A stretch of DNA of 64,000 nucleotides, from NCBI GenBank assembly GCA_947630645.1, contig CANRIF010000002.1:1-64000 (forward strand). The letters run 5' to 3'. A program made the translations under genes and the position numbers. Positions 17,240-26,716 of this stretch are shown piece after piece. Each line of letters begins with the position of its first letter. Positions within the stretch are counted from its first letter, which is position 1. The DNA comes from an uncultured Oscillospiraceae bacterium. Lineage in GTDB: Bacteria > Bacillota > Clostridia > Oscillospirales > Oscillospiraceae. The notes beneath the pieces were generated by a model that saw nothing but the letters and a program-made list of their open reading frames with translations, did not search any database and was not told where the DNA came from.

Positions 17240-18862
17240 ATGGATACGATTTCTACCCCCGCCAAAACGCCGCTCCTTCGCAGTCCGCGCCGTGAGCTGG
17301 CGGTACGCATCTGCCTGACGCTGCTGGTCATGGTCATGCCGCTGGTCGTCGTCTATGTCCTGACCAGCAGGATGGGTCTGAATATGTTCCGCGCGATGCC
17401 TCTTTGGGGCGACGAGACGTGGTGGTATATGCAATACAGCGCCATGAGCAAATACGGCCGCCCGCTGGGCTATTTCGGCTACGCCGGCACCCACGCGGCG
17501 GTCGGCACCTTCGCCGCCTGGGGCATGTATCCCACCCTGGTCATCGGCCTGCTGGCCCGGGTGTTCGGCTGGGGCCTCCACTCTTTCGTCATCTATAACT
17601 TCGCCCTGCTGGCCGGCGCCAGCCTGATCTTCATCCTCCTGGCCAAGCCCAACACCAGGAGCCTGATCCTGCTGGCGGTGTCCAACAGCGTCTCCTACGT
17701 CGCTCTGGCATATAGCATCATCTGCATGAACGAGGTCGTCCGGTACAGCATGGCCATCGTTCTGACCGGCATCATGTATCGGATCATCACCGTGCCGAAG
17801 GTGTCCCGCTTCCGCTTCATCCTCCGCTGCACCCTGGTCCCGCTGCTGCTGGCCTATGCGGTGTGGTTCTATTTGATCCTGATCGCCTTCATCCCCATCT
17901 ACGTCTACGCCATGCTGCACCGGCTGAAGCCCTGGTGGCGCCTGCCGATCGCCGTCCTGGCCACCTATGTGGCCTTGCGTTGTCTCTCGCCCGTAAATGG
18001 CCCCACCTGCGCGCCATATATCACCGGCGACGGACCCACCGCCTCGTCCATCGCCGCCTCCTCCTACATGATGTCCATCAATCCGTCTCTGACGATGCGG
18101 GTAAAGTTCCTCTCTTTTCTAAAGAGCCTGACGTTCATCGACCCCATCACCCTGCTCACCAACGGGCAGAGCGGAGTCCTGCAGGCGGTCATGCTTTGGT
18201 TCTGCGTGCTACTGTATGTCGGAATGGGCTTCCTGCTGTGGCGGATGCACGCCACGGCCAAAAAGCGGGACATGACCTCCTTCACCGTGCAGGGGGCGGC
18301 GCTGGCGCTGCTGCTGTGCTTCTGGGGCGGCCATATCCTGTTCTATACCGCCGAAGGCTGGACGTTCTTACACGGCTGCAACACCGCCGTCATATGCGCC
18401 ATGTTCCTGGCGGCCATGCTGCCGAAGGAGGAGGGCCACGTCTGGCGGGCGATGTTCATCACCTGTCTGGCGGGCGTCGTCGTGTTCCTCAACATGTTCT
18501 CTTCCGTCTTTGCCACCGGGGACCGCTTCACCACAGACGCCCAGGAACAGGCGTGGGCGGAGGAGCGCCAGCAGCTGGCAGAGATGATCATTCTGGACGA
18601 GGACGCCAAGGATCCCTGGAGCAACACCGTCGTCCTCCTCCATGTCGATCCGGAGATCTGTTATGAGCTTCCTTACGGCGTAGGCGTGAACGAGTCGCCG
18701 GACGACACCATCAACCGCGACGCCAAATATGTGGTGGTGGGAAAGGGCGGCTCGGATAACCGCGCCGGCGAGATCCAGCGCCTTGAGGACACCCGCCATG
18801 TGCTGATCGGCGAGACGGATACTTACTTCGTTTTTGAGAACCGGGGCCGCACATTTGACTGA
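17240..18862 (+). CDS. Polytopic membrane protein, GT-C-like, of the glycan cluster
   Basis: A 540-residue protein with about ten or more membrane helices up to residue 430 and a soluble C-terminal part of about 100 residues ending in DTYFVFENRGRTFD. The first outside loop contains MPLWGDETWWYMQYSAMSK, where the acidic pair after helix 1 is reminiscent of GT-C transferases. No family is recognised with certainty. Its position beside another membrane protein suggests the two supply polymer assembly or lipid-linked sugar transfer. Confidence 0.6.
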   Translation: MDTISTPAKTPLLRSPRRELAVRICLTLLVMVMPLVVVYVLTSRMGLNMFRAMPLWGDETWWYMQYSAMSKYGRPLGYFGYAGTHAAVGTFAAWGMYPTLVIGLLARVFGWGLHSFVIYNFALLAGASLIFILLAKPNTRSLILLAVSNSVSYVALAYSIICMNEVVRYSMAIVLTGIMYRIITVPKVSRFRFILRCTLVPLLLAYAVWFYLILIAFIPIYVYAMLHRLKPWWRLPIAVLATYVALRCLSPVNGPTCAPYITGDGPTASSIAASSYMMSINPSLTMRVKFLSFLKSLTFIDPITLLTNGQSGVLQAVMLWFCVLLYVGMGFLLWRMHATAKKRDMTSFTVQGAALALLLCFWGGHILFYTAEGWTFLHGCNTAVICAMFLAAMLPKEEGHVWRAMFITCLAGVVVFLNMFSSVFATGDRFTTDAQEQAWAEERQQLAEMIILDEDAKDPWSNTVVLLHVDPEICYELPYGVGVNESPDDTINRDAKYVVVGKGGSDNRAGEIQRLEDTRHVLIGETDTYFVFENRGRTFD

Positions 18863-18886
18863 CATCCCCCGCCGGAAAGGAACGCC

Positions 18887-19999
18887 ATGAAAAAGCTTGC
18901 CATCATCGGCGCCAACGAATTTCAGGACCCCCTCATCCGCCGGGCAAAGGAGATGGGCTTCGAGACTCATGTGTTCGCCTGGGCCGCGGGGGCCGTGGGC
19001 GAGCGCACGGCGGACGTGTTCCACCCCATCAGCATCACGGAGAAGGAGGCCATCTGGGAGGTGTGCCGGCAGGTGGGCGTGGAGGCATGCTGCTCCGTGG
19101 GGTCGGACCTTGCGGTCCACACGGTCAACTACGTCCAGCGGCGGCTGGGCAATCCCTGCAACCCGGAGATCACCGACACCATCGCCACCAATAAATACGC
19201 CATGCGTCAGGCCCTGACCGACGCGGGCGTGGCCTGCCCCCGGTTCATGCGCCTGACCGCGCCCCCGGCGCCGGAGGCGCTGGCCGGCATGGGCTGGCCC
19301 CTGATCGTCAAACCCACGGATCGCTCCGGCAGCCGGGGCATCTACAAGGTGTCCGACTATGCCGCCCTGGCCCGGGCGGTGCCGCTGGCCGCGGCGCAGT
19401 CCTTTGAGAAGGCCGCCATCGTGGAGCAGTTCATCACCGGCACGGAATATAGCTGCGAGAGCGTCTCCTTTGCCGGGACCCACCACATCCTGGCCCTGAC
19501 GAAGAAATACACCACCGGCGCGCCCCACTTCATCGAGACGGGCCACGCCCAGCCGGCGGAGGACATCCCGGCGGATATGCTCCCGGCCATATACGGCCAG
19601 GTGCGCGCGGCGCTGGACGCGCTGCACATCGCCTACGGCGCCAGCCACGCGGAATTCCTGCTGACGGCGGACGGCCAGGCGCGCATCGTGGAGGTGGGCG
19701 CCCGGATGGGCGGCGACTGCATCGGCTCGGACCTGGTGTACCTCTCCACCGGCGTGGACTTCCTGGGGGCGGTCATCGACACGGCCCTGGGCAAGGCCCC
19801 GGACCTGGCCCCCAAGCGGACCCCCTGCCGGGCGCGGATACGGTTCATCTTCACCCCGGAGGACGCCGCCGAGATGGAGCAGGTCAAGGCTGCCGCGCCA
19901 GACAGCATCTGGCGGGCAGAATATGACGGCAACGCCTCCGGCGCTGTGACGGACAGTTCCAACCGCCACGGCTACTGGATCACCACAGCGCCGCTGTAA
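18887..19999 (+). CDS. ATP-grasp ligase, carbamoyl-phosphate-synthase-like fold
   Basis: A 370-residue soluble enzyme. The N-terminal Rossmann-like part starts MKKLAIIGANEFQDPLIRRA. The ATP-grasp core has PLIVKPTDRSGSRGIYKVSD (lysine and glycine loop) near residue 140, VEQFITGTEYSCE near 177 and the metal-binding EVGARMGGDCIGSDLV near 265. This combination is typical of carboxylate-amine ligases that activate an acid as acyl-phosphate and join it to an amine. Sitting after WecE, it may couple an amino acid or other acid to an amino sugar; this is inference. Confidence 0.75.
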   Translation: MKKLAIIGANEFQDPLIRRAKEMGFETHVFAWAAGAVGERTADVFHPISITEKEAIWEVCRQVGVEACCSVGSDLAVHTVNYVQRRLGNPCNPEITDTIATNKYAMRQALTDAGVACPRFMRLTAPPAPEALAGMGWPLIVKPTDRSGSRGIYKVSDYAALARAVPLAAAQSFEKAAIVEQFITGTEYSCESVSFAGTHHILALTKKYTTGAPHFIETGHAQPAEDIPADMLPAIYGQVRAALDALHIAYGASHAEFLLTADGQARIVEVGARMGGDCIGSDLVYLSTGVDFLGAVIDTALGKAPDLAPKRTPCRARIRFIFTPEDAAEMEQVKAAAPDSIWRAEYDGNASGAVTDSSNRHGYWITTAPL

Positions 20000-20002
20000 C
20001 AC

Positions 20003-20032
20003 GCGCACGCCCCCCGGGGCGGGACGCTTTTT
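20003..20032 (+). terminator. Possible internal attenuator hairpin
   Basis: GCG..GCCCC pairs with GGGGC..CGC and is followed by TTTTT in the 60-bp gap between the two ATP-grasp genes. It could reduce read-through into the distal cluster. No convincing promoter follows it. Confidence 0.4.
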
Positions 20033-20059
20033 CAGAATAATGAATAAAGGAGAATCGAC

Positions 20060-21247
20060 ATGAAAACGCTTATGGTACTGGGCGCCAGCGCCCCGCAAGT
20101 CCAGCTGATGAAGGCCGCCAAGGGCCTGGGCTACAAGACGGTGGTATGCAGCATCCCCGGCAACTATCCCGGCTTCGCCGCCGCGGACGAGACCGCCTAC
20201 GCGGACATCTCCGACCCGGAGGCCGTGCTGGCGGCGGCCAAGCAGTTCCACGCCGACGGCATCGCCACCTGCTGCCTGGACACGGGCGTGCGGGCCATGG
20301 GCTACGCCTGCGAGAAACTGGGCCTGACCAATTTGAGCGAGGCGGCCGCCGTCTGCTCCGCCGACAAGTGGAGCATGAAAAACGCCTTCGCCGCCGCCGG
20401 CGTCAACACCGCCCGGTTCCGCCGGGTCACGGGCGAGGCGTCGCTGGCCGAGGCGCTGGAGACGCTGGAGCTGCCGGTCATCATCAAGGCCGTGGACCTG
20501 CAGGGCAGCCGGGGCATCTACATCTGCCGGACCCGGGAGGCCGCCTTCGAGAACGTCAACAAGACCCTGGCGGAGACAAAGCAGGACTTCTGCATCGTGG
20601 AGGAGTTCATCGAGGGCAACGAGCTGGGCGCCCAGTCCTTCGTCTACCACGGCAACGTCCTGTTCGTGCTGCCCCACGGGGACAACACCTACCTGAGCGG
20701 CACCAACGTGCCCGTGGGCCACTACGCGCCGCTGGACGCGCCGGACAGCGTCCTGGCAGCCGTGGACGAGCAGGTCCGCAAGGCCATCCGGGCCATCGGC
20801 CTGGACAACTGCGCCGTGAACCTGGACCTGATCGAGAAAGACGGGAAGGTATACGTCATCGAGTTGACCGGCCGGGCCGGGGCCACCTGCCTGCCGGAGA
20901 CAGTGAGCATCTACTATGGCATGAACTACTATGAGATGATCGCGGCCATGGCCGTGGGCGACGACCCCATCGCCATCTTCGACAAGCGCACCGACGCCCA
21001 CCGCCCCAACGCCTCCCGGATGCTCCTGTCGGAGAAGTCCGGCACGGTCAAGCGCATCGTGGACAACGTAAAGCGGGACGAGAGCATCTTCGACCTGTCC
21101 GTCATCGTCAAGGAGGGGGACCGGGTGGAGAAGTTCACCAACGCCAAGCACCGTCTGGGCCAGGTGATCGTCCAGGGCCCCACGCTGGAATGGTGCTTCG
21201 AGCGCATCGACGAGGTCCAGCGCCAGTTCGTCATCGAGATAGAGTGA
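20060..21247 (+). CDS. ATP-grasp ligase, second paralogue type
   Basis: A 395-residue enzyme beginning MKTLMVLGASAPQVQLMKAA behind AAAGGAG. ATP-grasp signatures are PVIIKAVDLQGSRGIYICRT near 140, VEEFIEGNELGAQSFVYHG near 180 and CAVNLDLIEKDGKVYVIELT with GRAGATCLPE near 255. It resembles the carbamoyl-phosphate-synthase-like and biotin-carboxylase-like ligases found in capsule clusters. It is only distantly similar to the gene before it, so this is not a recent duplication. An extra C-terminal domain (about 300-395) may bind the acceptor. Confidence 0.75.
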   Translation: MKTLMVLGASAPQVQLMKAAKGLGYKTVVCSIPGNYPGFAAADETAYADISDPEAVLAAAKQFHADGIATCCLDTGVRAMGYACEKLGLTNLSEAAAVCSADKWSMKNAFAAAGVNTARFRRVTGEASLAEALETLELPVIIKAVDLQGSRGIYICRTREAAFENVNKTLAETKQDFCIVEEFIEGNELGAQSFVYHGNVLFVLPHGDNTYLSGTNVPVGHYAPLDAPDSVLAAVDEQVRKAIRAIGLDNCAVNLDLIEKDGKVYVIELTGRAGATCLPETVSIYYGMNYYEMIAAMAVGDDPIAIFDKRTDAHRPNASRMLLSEKSGTVKRIVDNVKRDESIFDLSVIVKEGDRVEKFTNAKHRLGQVIVQGPTLEWCFERIDEVQRQFVIEIE

Positions 21248-21277
21248 GCGCCCAACCGGGCGCAGGAGGTGTGGGAT

Positions 21278-22237
21278 ATGACCACCGTTTCCGTCGCTAT
21301 ACCGTGCTATAAGTCCGCGGACACCATCGGCCCCGTGGTGGACGAGCTGCGCCGTGTGTTCGCCGGCCGGCCGGAATACGACTATCAGATCATCCTGGTC
21401 AACGACTACCCGGACGACGGCACCTTTGACGCGATCGAGTCCCTGTGCCGGGACGACGGGAAGATCGTGGGGGTGAATCTGTCGCGCAACTTCGGCCAGA
21501 CCGTGGCGAAGATGGCCGCCCTGCCCTATGTGAAGGGGGAGGTGCTGGTGTACATGGACGACGACGGCCAGCACCCGGCGGACCAGATCTTCCGCCTGGT
21601 GGAGAAGGTACAGGAGGGGTACGACGTGGTGTACGCCCGCTTCCCCCACAAGCACCACAGCGTCTTCAAACGCTTCACCAGCTGGCTCAACGGCAAGGTG
21701 CTGGAACTCAACGGCACCAAGCCCAAGGGCGTGGCCATCTCCAGCTTTTACGCCATGGGCCCCACGGCCATCGCCGCCCTGCGCCGCTATAAGAGCCCCT
21801 TCCCCTCCATGGGCGGGTATCTGGCCCATGTGGCCCGGCGGTACGCCAATGTGGATATGCCTCACCGGGACCGGCTGGCGGGCCATTCCAATTACACGCT
21901 GAGAAAGATGCTGTCCCTATGGCTGACGGGCTTCACCAACTTCTCCACCGTGCCGCTGCGGTTCGCCATCATCATCGGCACCCTCTTCGCCGGGGTGGGC
22001 TTCTTGTCCGCTATCGTGGTGGTGATCCGCAAACTGCTCAACCCCCACATCGCCGCGGGCTTCACCACCAGCATCGCCCTGCAGCTGGGCATCGGCGGCG
22101 TCATCATGCTGCTGCTGGGGCTGTGCGGCGAGTACATCGGCCGCATCTACATGACCGTGAGCAATATGCCCCAATATGAGGTCCGCCAGACCGTCAACGC
22201 CGACGCCGACGCGCCGGCGGAAAGGAGCAAAGGATGA
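21278..22237 (+). CDS. GT2 glycosyltransferase, GtrB/CsbB/ArnC-like (undecaprenyl-phosphate sugar)
   Basis: A 319-residue protein with a GT-A domain (TVSVAIPCYKSADTIGPVV; LVNDYPDDGTF; RNFGQTVAKMAAL; YMDDDGQHPADQIF) and two C-terminal membrane helices (about 225-250 and 262-285) with the family's GEYIGRIYMTV end. This is the architecture of enzymes that load a nucleotide sugar onto undecaprenyl phosphate at the inner face of the membrane. Such enzymes work with a flippase and a YfhO-like transferase, which opens this cluster. The start at the ATG behind CAGGAGGTGTGGGAT is preferred. Confidence 0.85.
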   Translation: MTTVSVAIPCYKSADTIGPVVDELRRVFAGRPEYDYQIILVNDYPDDGTFDAIESLCRDDGKIVGVNLSRNFGQTVAKMAALPYVKGEVLVYMDDDGQHPADQIFRLVEKVQEGYDVVYARFPHKHHSVFKRFTSWLNGKVLELNGTKPKGVAISSFYAMGPTAIAALRRYKSPFPSMGGYLAHVARRYANVDMPHRDRLAGHSNYTLRKMLSLWLTGFTNFSTVPLRFAIIIGTLFAGVGFLSAIVVVIRKLLNPHIAAGFTTSIALQLGIGGVIMLLLGLCGEYIGRIYMTVSNMPQYEVRQTVNADADAPAERSKG

Positions 22238-22240
22238 TGC

Positions 22241-22278
22241 CTGCTCTCCGCGGTGCTTTCGGACGCCGCACAGAGCAG
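22241..22278 (+). other. Intergenic hairpin between GtrB-like and ATPgrasp_ST genes
   Basis: CTGCTCT pairs with AGAGCAG, with an inner GCGG/CCGC stem and no T-run. It may be a processing or stability hairpin in the polycistronic message. No promoter is apparent. Confidence 0.35.
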
Positions 22279-22308
22279 AAATCCTGATAAAGAAAGGAAA
22301 CTCCATAT

Positions 22309-23397
22309 ATGGAAAACAACCCTCTCAGACCTCTGTTCGACAAGCTGTACGTCACCATCGAGGGTCGGGTCAACGCCCGAAAAGACTACAAAAGCGGCCG
22401 TAAATACGCCCGCGGCCTAGGGCACGACCCTCGTGTCACCGAAAAGTATGCAACCGAGATACGTCCCTATTGGAAGCAGTTCAAGGTGTCCGTCCCACGG
22501 CGCTTCTGGTTCGATCTGCTGGCCAACAAGGACAAGCCCTTCAGTCCCAAGTACATCCCGGACGACCTGTGGTTCTCCCGCATAGTTCCCTATTACAGCG
22601 ACACCATCCTGGCCAAGGCGTGGCAGGACAAATGTATCCAGAACATCCTGTTCCCGGATATGCGCCATCCGGAGACGGTGGTCAAGTGTATCGCCGGGGT
22701 GTTTTATGACGACGGACTGGGCCTGCTCACCCAGGAGCAGGCCGTGGCGCGCTGCCACGGAGCGGGCCGGGTCATCGTCAAGCCCTCCATCGGCAGCGGC
22801 GGCGGACGGGGCATCAAGTTCTGCGACATCGGCGACATGACCGACGGCGAGGTCCTCTCCCTTTTCCGCGACAGCGGGAAGAATTTCATCATCCAGAAAA
22901 AGCTGGTCCAGCACCCGGACTTGGCGCGGATGAACGTCGGCAGTCTGAACACCCTGCGGATCATCACCTTCCTGCACGGAGGCCGGGTCCATGTGCTTTC
23001 CTCTGTGCTTCGCATCGGCGGTGCGGACAGCGAGGTGGACAACGTCTCCCAGGGTGGGTTCCAGTGCAACATAGGGCCAGACGGGCGGCTGTGCGGCAAA
23101 GCCATGACCCACTTCCGGGGCAAATGGGAATATTTCGCCATCCACCCAGGCAGCGGCATCCCCTTCTCGGACGTGGTGGTGCCAGGCTACGACAAGGTGC
23201 TTCGGGCCGTCACTTTCTACGCCGCCCGGATGCCCCACTTCAAGATCATCGGCTGGGACATCGCCGTGGACCCGGACGCGGAGCCGGTGCTGATCGAGTT
23301 CAACGCCCTGCCCGGGCATAATCAGGAGACAGAAGGCCCCATGTTCGGCGATTTGACCGATCAGGTGCTGGAGGAGGTCTTCGGCCGGCGCAAATAA
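22309..23397 (+). CDS. Sugar-transfer-associated ATP-grasp protein (ATPgrasp_ST type)
   Basis: A 362-residue protein of the ATPgrasp_ST type often found among polysaccharide genes. Visible motifs are GRVIVKPSIGSGGGRGIKF (nucleotide-binding lysine and glycine loop) near 155, NVGSLNTLRIITFL near 205, SEVDNVSQGGFQCNI near 240 and IGWDIAVDPDAEPVLIEFNA near 315 with the metal ligands. The chemistry of the family is unproven. The fold predicts acyl-phosphate ligation. It is flanked by glycosyltransferases, and a second family member lies two genes on. Confidence 0.82.
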   Translation: MENNPLRPLFDKLYVTIEGRVNARKDYKSGRKYARGLGHDPRVTEKYATEIRPYWKQFKVSVPRRFWFDLLANKDKPFSPKYIPDDLWFSRIVPYYSDTILAKAWQDKCIQNILFPDMRHPETVVKCIAGVFYDDGLGLLTQEQAVARCHGAGRVIVKPSIGSGGGRGIKFCDIGDMTDGEVLSLFRDSGKNFIIQKKLVQHPDLARMNVGSLNTLRIITFLHGGRVHVLSSVLRIGGADSEVDNVSQGGFQCNIGPDGRLCGKAMTHFRGKWEYFAIHPGSGIPFSDVVVPGYDKVLRAVTFYAARMPHFKIIGWDIAVDPDAEPVLIEFNALPGHNQETEGPMFGDLTDQVLEEVFGRRK

Positions 23398-23417
23398 CAC
23401 AAAGGACCGTTTTTGCT

Positions 23418-24683
23418 ATGAAGCTGATCCTGCTTGCCAACGGTTTCCCCTACGGCCCCTGGGAGCCGTTTTTAGAGACGGAGACAAAATACTATCAGGG
23501 CTTTGAGGACGTGTACGTCTGCGCCATGCAGCTGCGGCGGGAGCATATGGGTTCCTGCCGGCCCCTGCCCTCGGACCGGTTCCACGTCTGCCCGGTGCCC
23601 TTCTCCCTGCCCGCCTGCATCCCCGGCTGTCTCCGGGCGCTGTTCAGCCGGGACCTCTACGGGGAGCTGGCCCGGCTGGCTCGGGAGCATCGGCTCTCCC
23701 TGACCCGGATGGCGTGGCTGTTCTTCTACCTGGGCCGCTCTTTCCATGAGGCCGCCCTTATCGGCCGGTATCTGCGAAAGCAGGGCGTGACCCAGCCCGG
23801 GGAGCGGGTGGTGCTGTACAGCTACCGCTTCGACTACCAGCCCTATGTGGCGCTGCTGCTGAAGAAAAAGTACTTCCCTGATGCCGCGGTGATCGCCCGC
23901 GGCCACCGATATGACCTATACGAGCAGGAGCGCGGCTGCGGCTACATCCCCATGCGGCCGGCGCTGCTGGCGCGGCTGGACAAGGTGGTGCTGATCGCCC
24001 AGGACGGCCGGCGCTATCTGGCGGAGCGGTACCCCGCCTGGCGGGACAAGCTCACCGTCTCCCTGCTGGGCACGGAGGATCATGGCCCCGGTCCGGCGCC
24101 GGATGGGGACGGCCCTTTCCGGCTGGTGAGTTGTTCCGCCCTCACCGGCAACAAGCGGGTGGCCCTGATCGCCCAGGCCCTGGCGGGCGTCACCGACCGC
24201 CCCGTCCTCTGGACCCACTATGGCGACGGCCCGCTGATGGGTGAGCTGCGCGCCCTGTGTGAAAAGCTGCCGGCCAACGTCCATTGGGAACTGCCCGGCC
24301 ACATCGGTAACGCCGATCTCATGGCCGAGTACGCCCGCCGGCCGGCCCATCTGTTCGTCAACGCCAGCTCCTCCGAGGGCATCCCCGTGTCCATCATGGA
24401 GGCCATGAGTTTTTCCATCCCCTGTATCGCCACGGACGTGGGGGGCACGAGGGAGATCGTCCGCACCGGAGAGAACGGGACGCTGCTGCCGGCGGATGTG
24501 ACCGCCCAGGCGCTGCGGCAGGCCATCGTCTCCTTCGCCGATATGCCGCCGGAGAAATACGCGGCCTGCCGGACGCGGGCGCGGGCCTTCTGGCAGGAAC
24601 ACTACTGCGCGGAGAAAAATTACGCCGCCTTCGCCGCCTGGCTGCGTCAACTCGGCGAGGAGAGAGCGGACGCTTCATCATAA
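23418..24683 (+). CDS. GT4-family glycosyltransferase (GT-B fold)
   Basis: A 421-residue soluble GT-B enzyme. The N-terminal acceptor domain starts MKLILLANGFPYGPWEPFLE. The C-terminal donor domain has RLVSCSALTGNKRVALIAQAL, THYGDGPLMGELRAL and the GT4 E-x7-E region in NASSSEGIPVSIMEAMSFSI. It is inferred to add one sugar of the repeat unit at the cytoplasmic face. It sits between the two ATPgrasp_ST genes. Confidence 0.88.
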   Translation: MKLILLANGFPYGPWEPFLETETKYYQGFEDVYVCAMQLRREHMGSCRPLPSDRFHVCPVPFSLPACIPGCLRALFSRDLYGELARLAREHRLSLTRMAWLFFYLGRSFHEAALIGRYLRKQGVTQPGERVVLYSYRFDYQPYVALLLKKKYFPDAAVIARGHRYDLYEQERGCGYIPMRPALLARLDKVVLIAQDGRRYLAERYPAWRDKLTVSLLGTEDHGPGPAPDGDGPFRLVSCSALTGNKRVALIAQALAGVTDRPVLWTHYGDGPLMGELRALCEKLPANVHWELPGHIGNADLMAEYARRPAHLFVNASSSEGIPVSIMEAMSFSIPCIATDVGGTREIVRTGENGTLLPADVTAQALRQAIVSFADMPPEKYAACRTRARAFWQEHYCAEKNYAAFAAWLRQLGEERADASS

Positions 24684-24698
24684 AAACGGAGGAACACC

Positions 24699-25697
24699 AT
24701 GAGCAAGAAGAAGAACAAGGAACAAACCAAGTCGTATTGGTTCCGGGAACTATTCAAAACGCTGCCTGACATAGCAAAGCAGTCCGGCTACGGGCTGCCG
24801 CGCATCGCCATGTCCTATGCCGCCGGCTATATCCTGCACAGCGCGGATTCGGAGAAATTCCGCACCCTGCATCTTTACGAATACTCCCTGAAAAAGCGTT
24901 CCACATTCATCGGCAACCGGGCCACTCATCGGTTCAGCGACACGCTCAACGCCGCCGCCTCGGCGGAGGATATGGCCGTCATGGATGACAAGCATCTCTT
25001 CAACACCGTCTTTAGGGACTATATACGCCGGGACTGGATCTATATCCCGGACAGCACGCCGGAGCAGATCGGGGCGTTCCTGGACCGGAACAGCGCCTTC
25101 CTTGCCAAGCCCGCCCGCTCCACCCAGGGCTACGGTATCTGCAAATATATCACGGCCGAACTGGATCGGACCGCGTTCCTGGAGCAGTATCGGGACAAGC
25201 CCTTCCTGCTGGAGACCTTCATCCGCCAGCATCCCGCCCTGGAGGCGCTGAATCCCTCCACGGTGAACACCGCCCGTATCCAGACCATCCGCAAGGGCGA
25301 CCGGGTCCAGGTGGTGGGCGGGTGCGTCCGCGTCGGCGGCTCGGGTGCCACCGTGGACAACTTCCACCAGGGCGGCGTGGCCTATCCGCTGGATATGGAC
25401 AGCGGCATCGTAACGGCCCCCGGCCGACGGCTGACCGGCGAGATATTCCTGCGCCACCCGTCCTCCGGCGTTCTCATGCCCGGCTTCCAGATGCCCTTTT
25501 GGGACCAGGCGGTGCAGATGGTCCAACAGGCGGCCGTCACCCCCCCGCACATCGGCTACGTCGGTTGGGATGTAGCCTTCACCCAGGACGGCCCGGAACT
25601 GATCGAGGGCAACATCAATTACCCCGACCCCATCGTCTTCCAGCTGGACGGGCAGGGCAAGTACCGGATGGTCCGTGACTTCGTGGAGGGGACATGA
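24699..25697 (+). CDS. Second sugar-transfer-associated ATP-grasp protein
   Basis: A 332-residue ATPgrasp_ST-type protein with a basic N-terminus (MSKKKNKEQTKSYWFRELF). It shares with the paralogue at 22309 the elements AFLAKPARSTQGYGICKY, NPSTVNTARIQTIRKGD, ATVDNFHQGGVAYPLD and VGWDVAFTQDGPELIEGN. The two diverge strongly elsewhere, suggesting different substrates. Its stop overlaps the first tandem GT2 by 4 bases (ATGA). Confidence 0.8.
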   Translation: MSKKKNKEQTKSYWFRELFKTLPDIAKQSGYGLPRIAMSYAAGYILHSADSEKFRTLHLYEYSLKKRSTFIGNRATHRFSDTLNAAASAEDMAVMDDKHLFNTVFRDYIRRDWIYIPDSTPEQIGAFLDRNSAFLAKPARSTQGYGICKYITAELDRTAFLEQYRDKPFLLETFIRQHPALEALNPSTVNTARIQTIRKGDRVQVVGGCVRVGGSGATVDNFHQGGVAYPLDMDSGIVTAPGRRLTGEIFLRHPSSGVLMPGFQMPFWDQAVQMVQQAAVTPPHIGYVGWDVAFTQDGPELIEGNINYPDPIVFQLDGQGKYRMVRDFVEGT

Positions 25698-26698
25698 CGC
25701 CGTATATCTCCGTTATCGTCCCGGTCTATAATGTCGAGCCGTATCTGCGCCAGTGTGTAGACAGCATTTTGGCCCAGACGTTTTCCGACTTTGAACTGAT
25801 CCTGGTAGATGACGGCTCCCCCGACGGCTGCCCCGCCATCTGCGACGAATACGCCGCCCGCGACAGCCGCGTCTCCGTCATCCACCAGCAAAACGCCGGC
25901 CTCACCCAGGCCAGGAGATCCGGCTTGCTCCGCGCGTCGGCCGACTATGTCTGCTTCGTGGACAGCGACGACTGGGTGGTCCCTCACTGGCTGGAGACCC
26001 TGCACAGCATCATAGAGGGCAACGGGCATCCGGATATGGTCGTCTTTGAGCATGAGCGTGACACGGGGCCAACGGAGTATCCTGTTCTGGCGGAGGAGGG
26101 CTATTACGACCGGGCGCGGATGGAACGGGAGATCCTTCCCTATATGCTGTGCGACCTGCGCCGACGGCCCTTCGGCACCCAACTCCTTCCCGGTATGCTC
26201 TGCACCAAGGCAGCAAAGCGGCATCTGTTTCTGGACCATTATATCCCGGACGATGTGTCCATCACGCTCTTTGAAGACATGGCCATGTGCTATGAGTGCA
26301 TCTATCACGCTTCGTCCATGTATGTTTGCCGTCAGGCGTTGTATGTATATCGGCGCCGGGAACAGTCCCTATTGACCGGTTTCCGGCCGCAGTTCCTGCG
26401 GGAGGTCGGTGTCTGCTTCGGCTATATCCGCAGCCGTCTGGGCGGAAAAGCCCCGGTGCTGGACAAGGAGATAAACGCCGCCTTCCTCCGCAAAGTGCTG
26501 GTGGGCGCGGTACAGCTGCTGGCCCACACCGACAGCATCGGCGAGGCCGCCCGGGACCTGCAGCAGGCGCTGCGGGATACGGACATACCGCGGCAGCTCA
26601 CCTTTGCCGGCCTGCCCTGGGATATGAAGCTGTACCTGCTGCTTCTCAAGTGCCGGCTGTATCGGGCCGCCGCGCTCGTTACAAAGTATAAAATGTAG
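25694..26698 (+). CDS. GT2 glycosyltransferase, tandem copy 1
   Basis: A 334-residue GT-A enzyme. The N-terminal 110 residues carry SVIVPVYNVEPYLRQCVDSI, ILVDDGSPDGCPAICDEYAA and the metal-binding DSDDW near 93. The C-terminal 220 residues resemble those of the copies at 28767, 32431 and 33474 (YICDLRRRPFGTQ-like segment here as YMLCDLRRRPFG, then a basic end ALVTKYKM). The donor sugar cannot be read from sequence. It is translationally coupled to the ATPgrasp_ST gene. Confidence 0.88.
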   Translation: MTPYISVIVPVYNVEPYLRQCVDSILAQTFSDFELILVDDGSPDGCPAICDEYAARDSRVSVIHQQNAGLTQARRSGLLRASADYVCFVDSDDWVVPHWLETLHSIIEGNGHPDMVVFEHERDTGPTEYPVLAEEGYYDRARMEREILPYMLCDLRRRPFGTQLLPGMLCTKAAKRHLFLDHYIPDDVSITLFEDMAMCYECIYHASSMYVCRQALYVYRRREQSLLTGFRPQFLREVGVCFGYIRSRLGGKAPVLDKEINAAFLRKVLVGAVQLLAHTDSIGEAARDLQQALRDTDIPRQLTFAGLPWDMKLYLLLLKCRLYRAAALVTKYKM

Positions 26699-26716
26699 CG
26701 TCAAGGAGACGGATGT

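Noticed and set aside
18368-21886. A 1172-codon open frame on the minus strand
   Set aside because: Antisense shadow of two ATP-grasp genes and the GtrB-like gene; composition and lack of domains as expected for a shadow.
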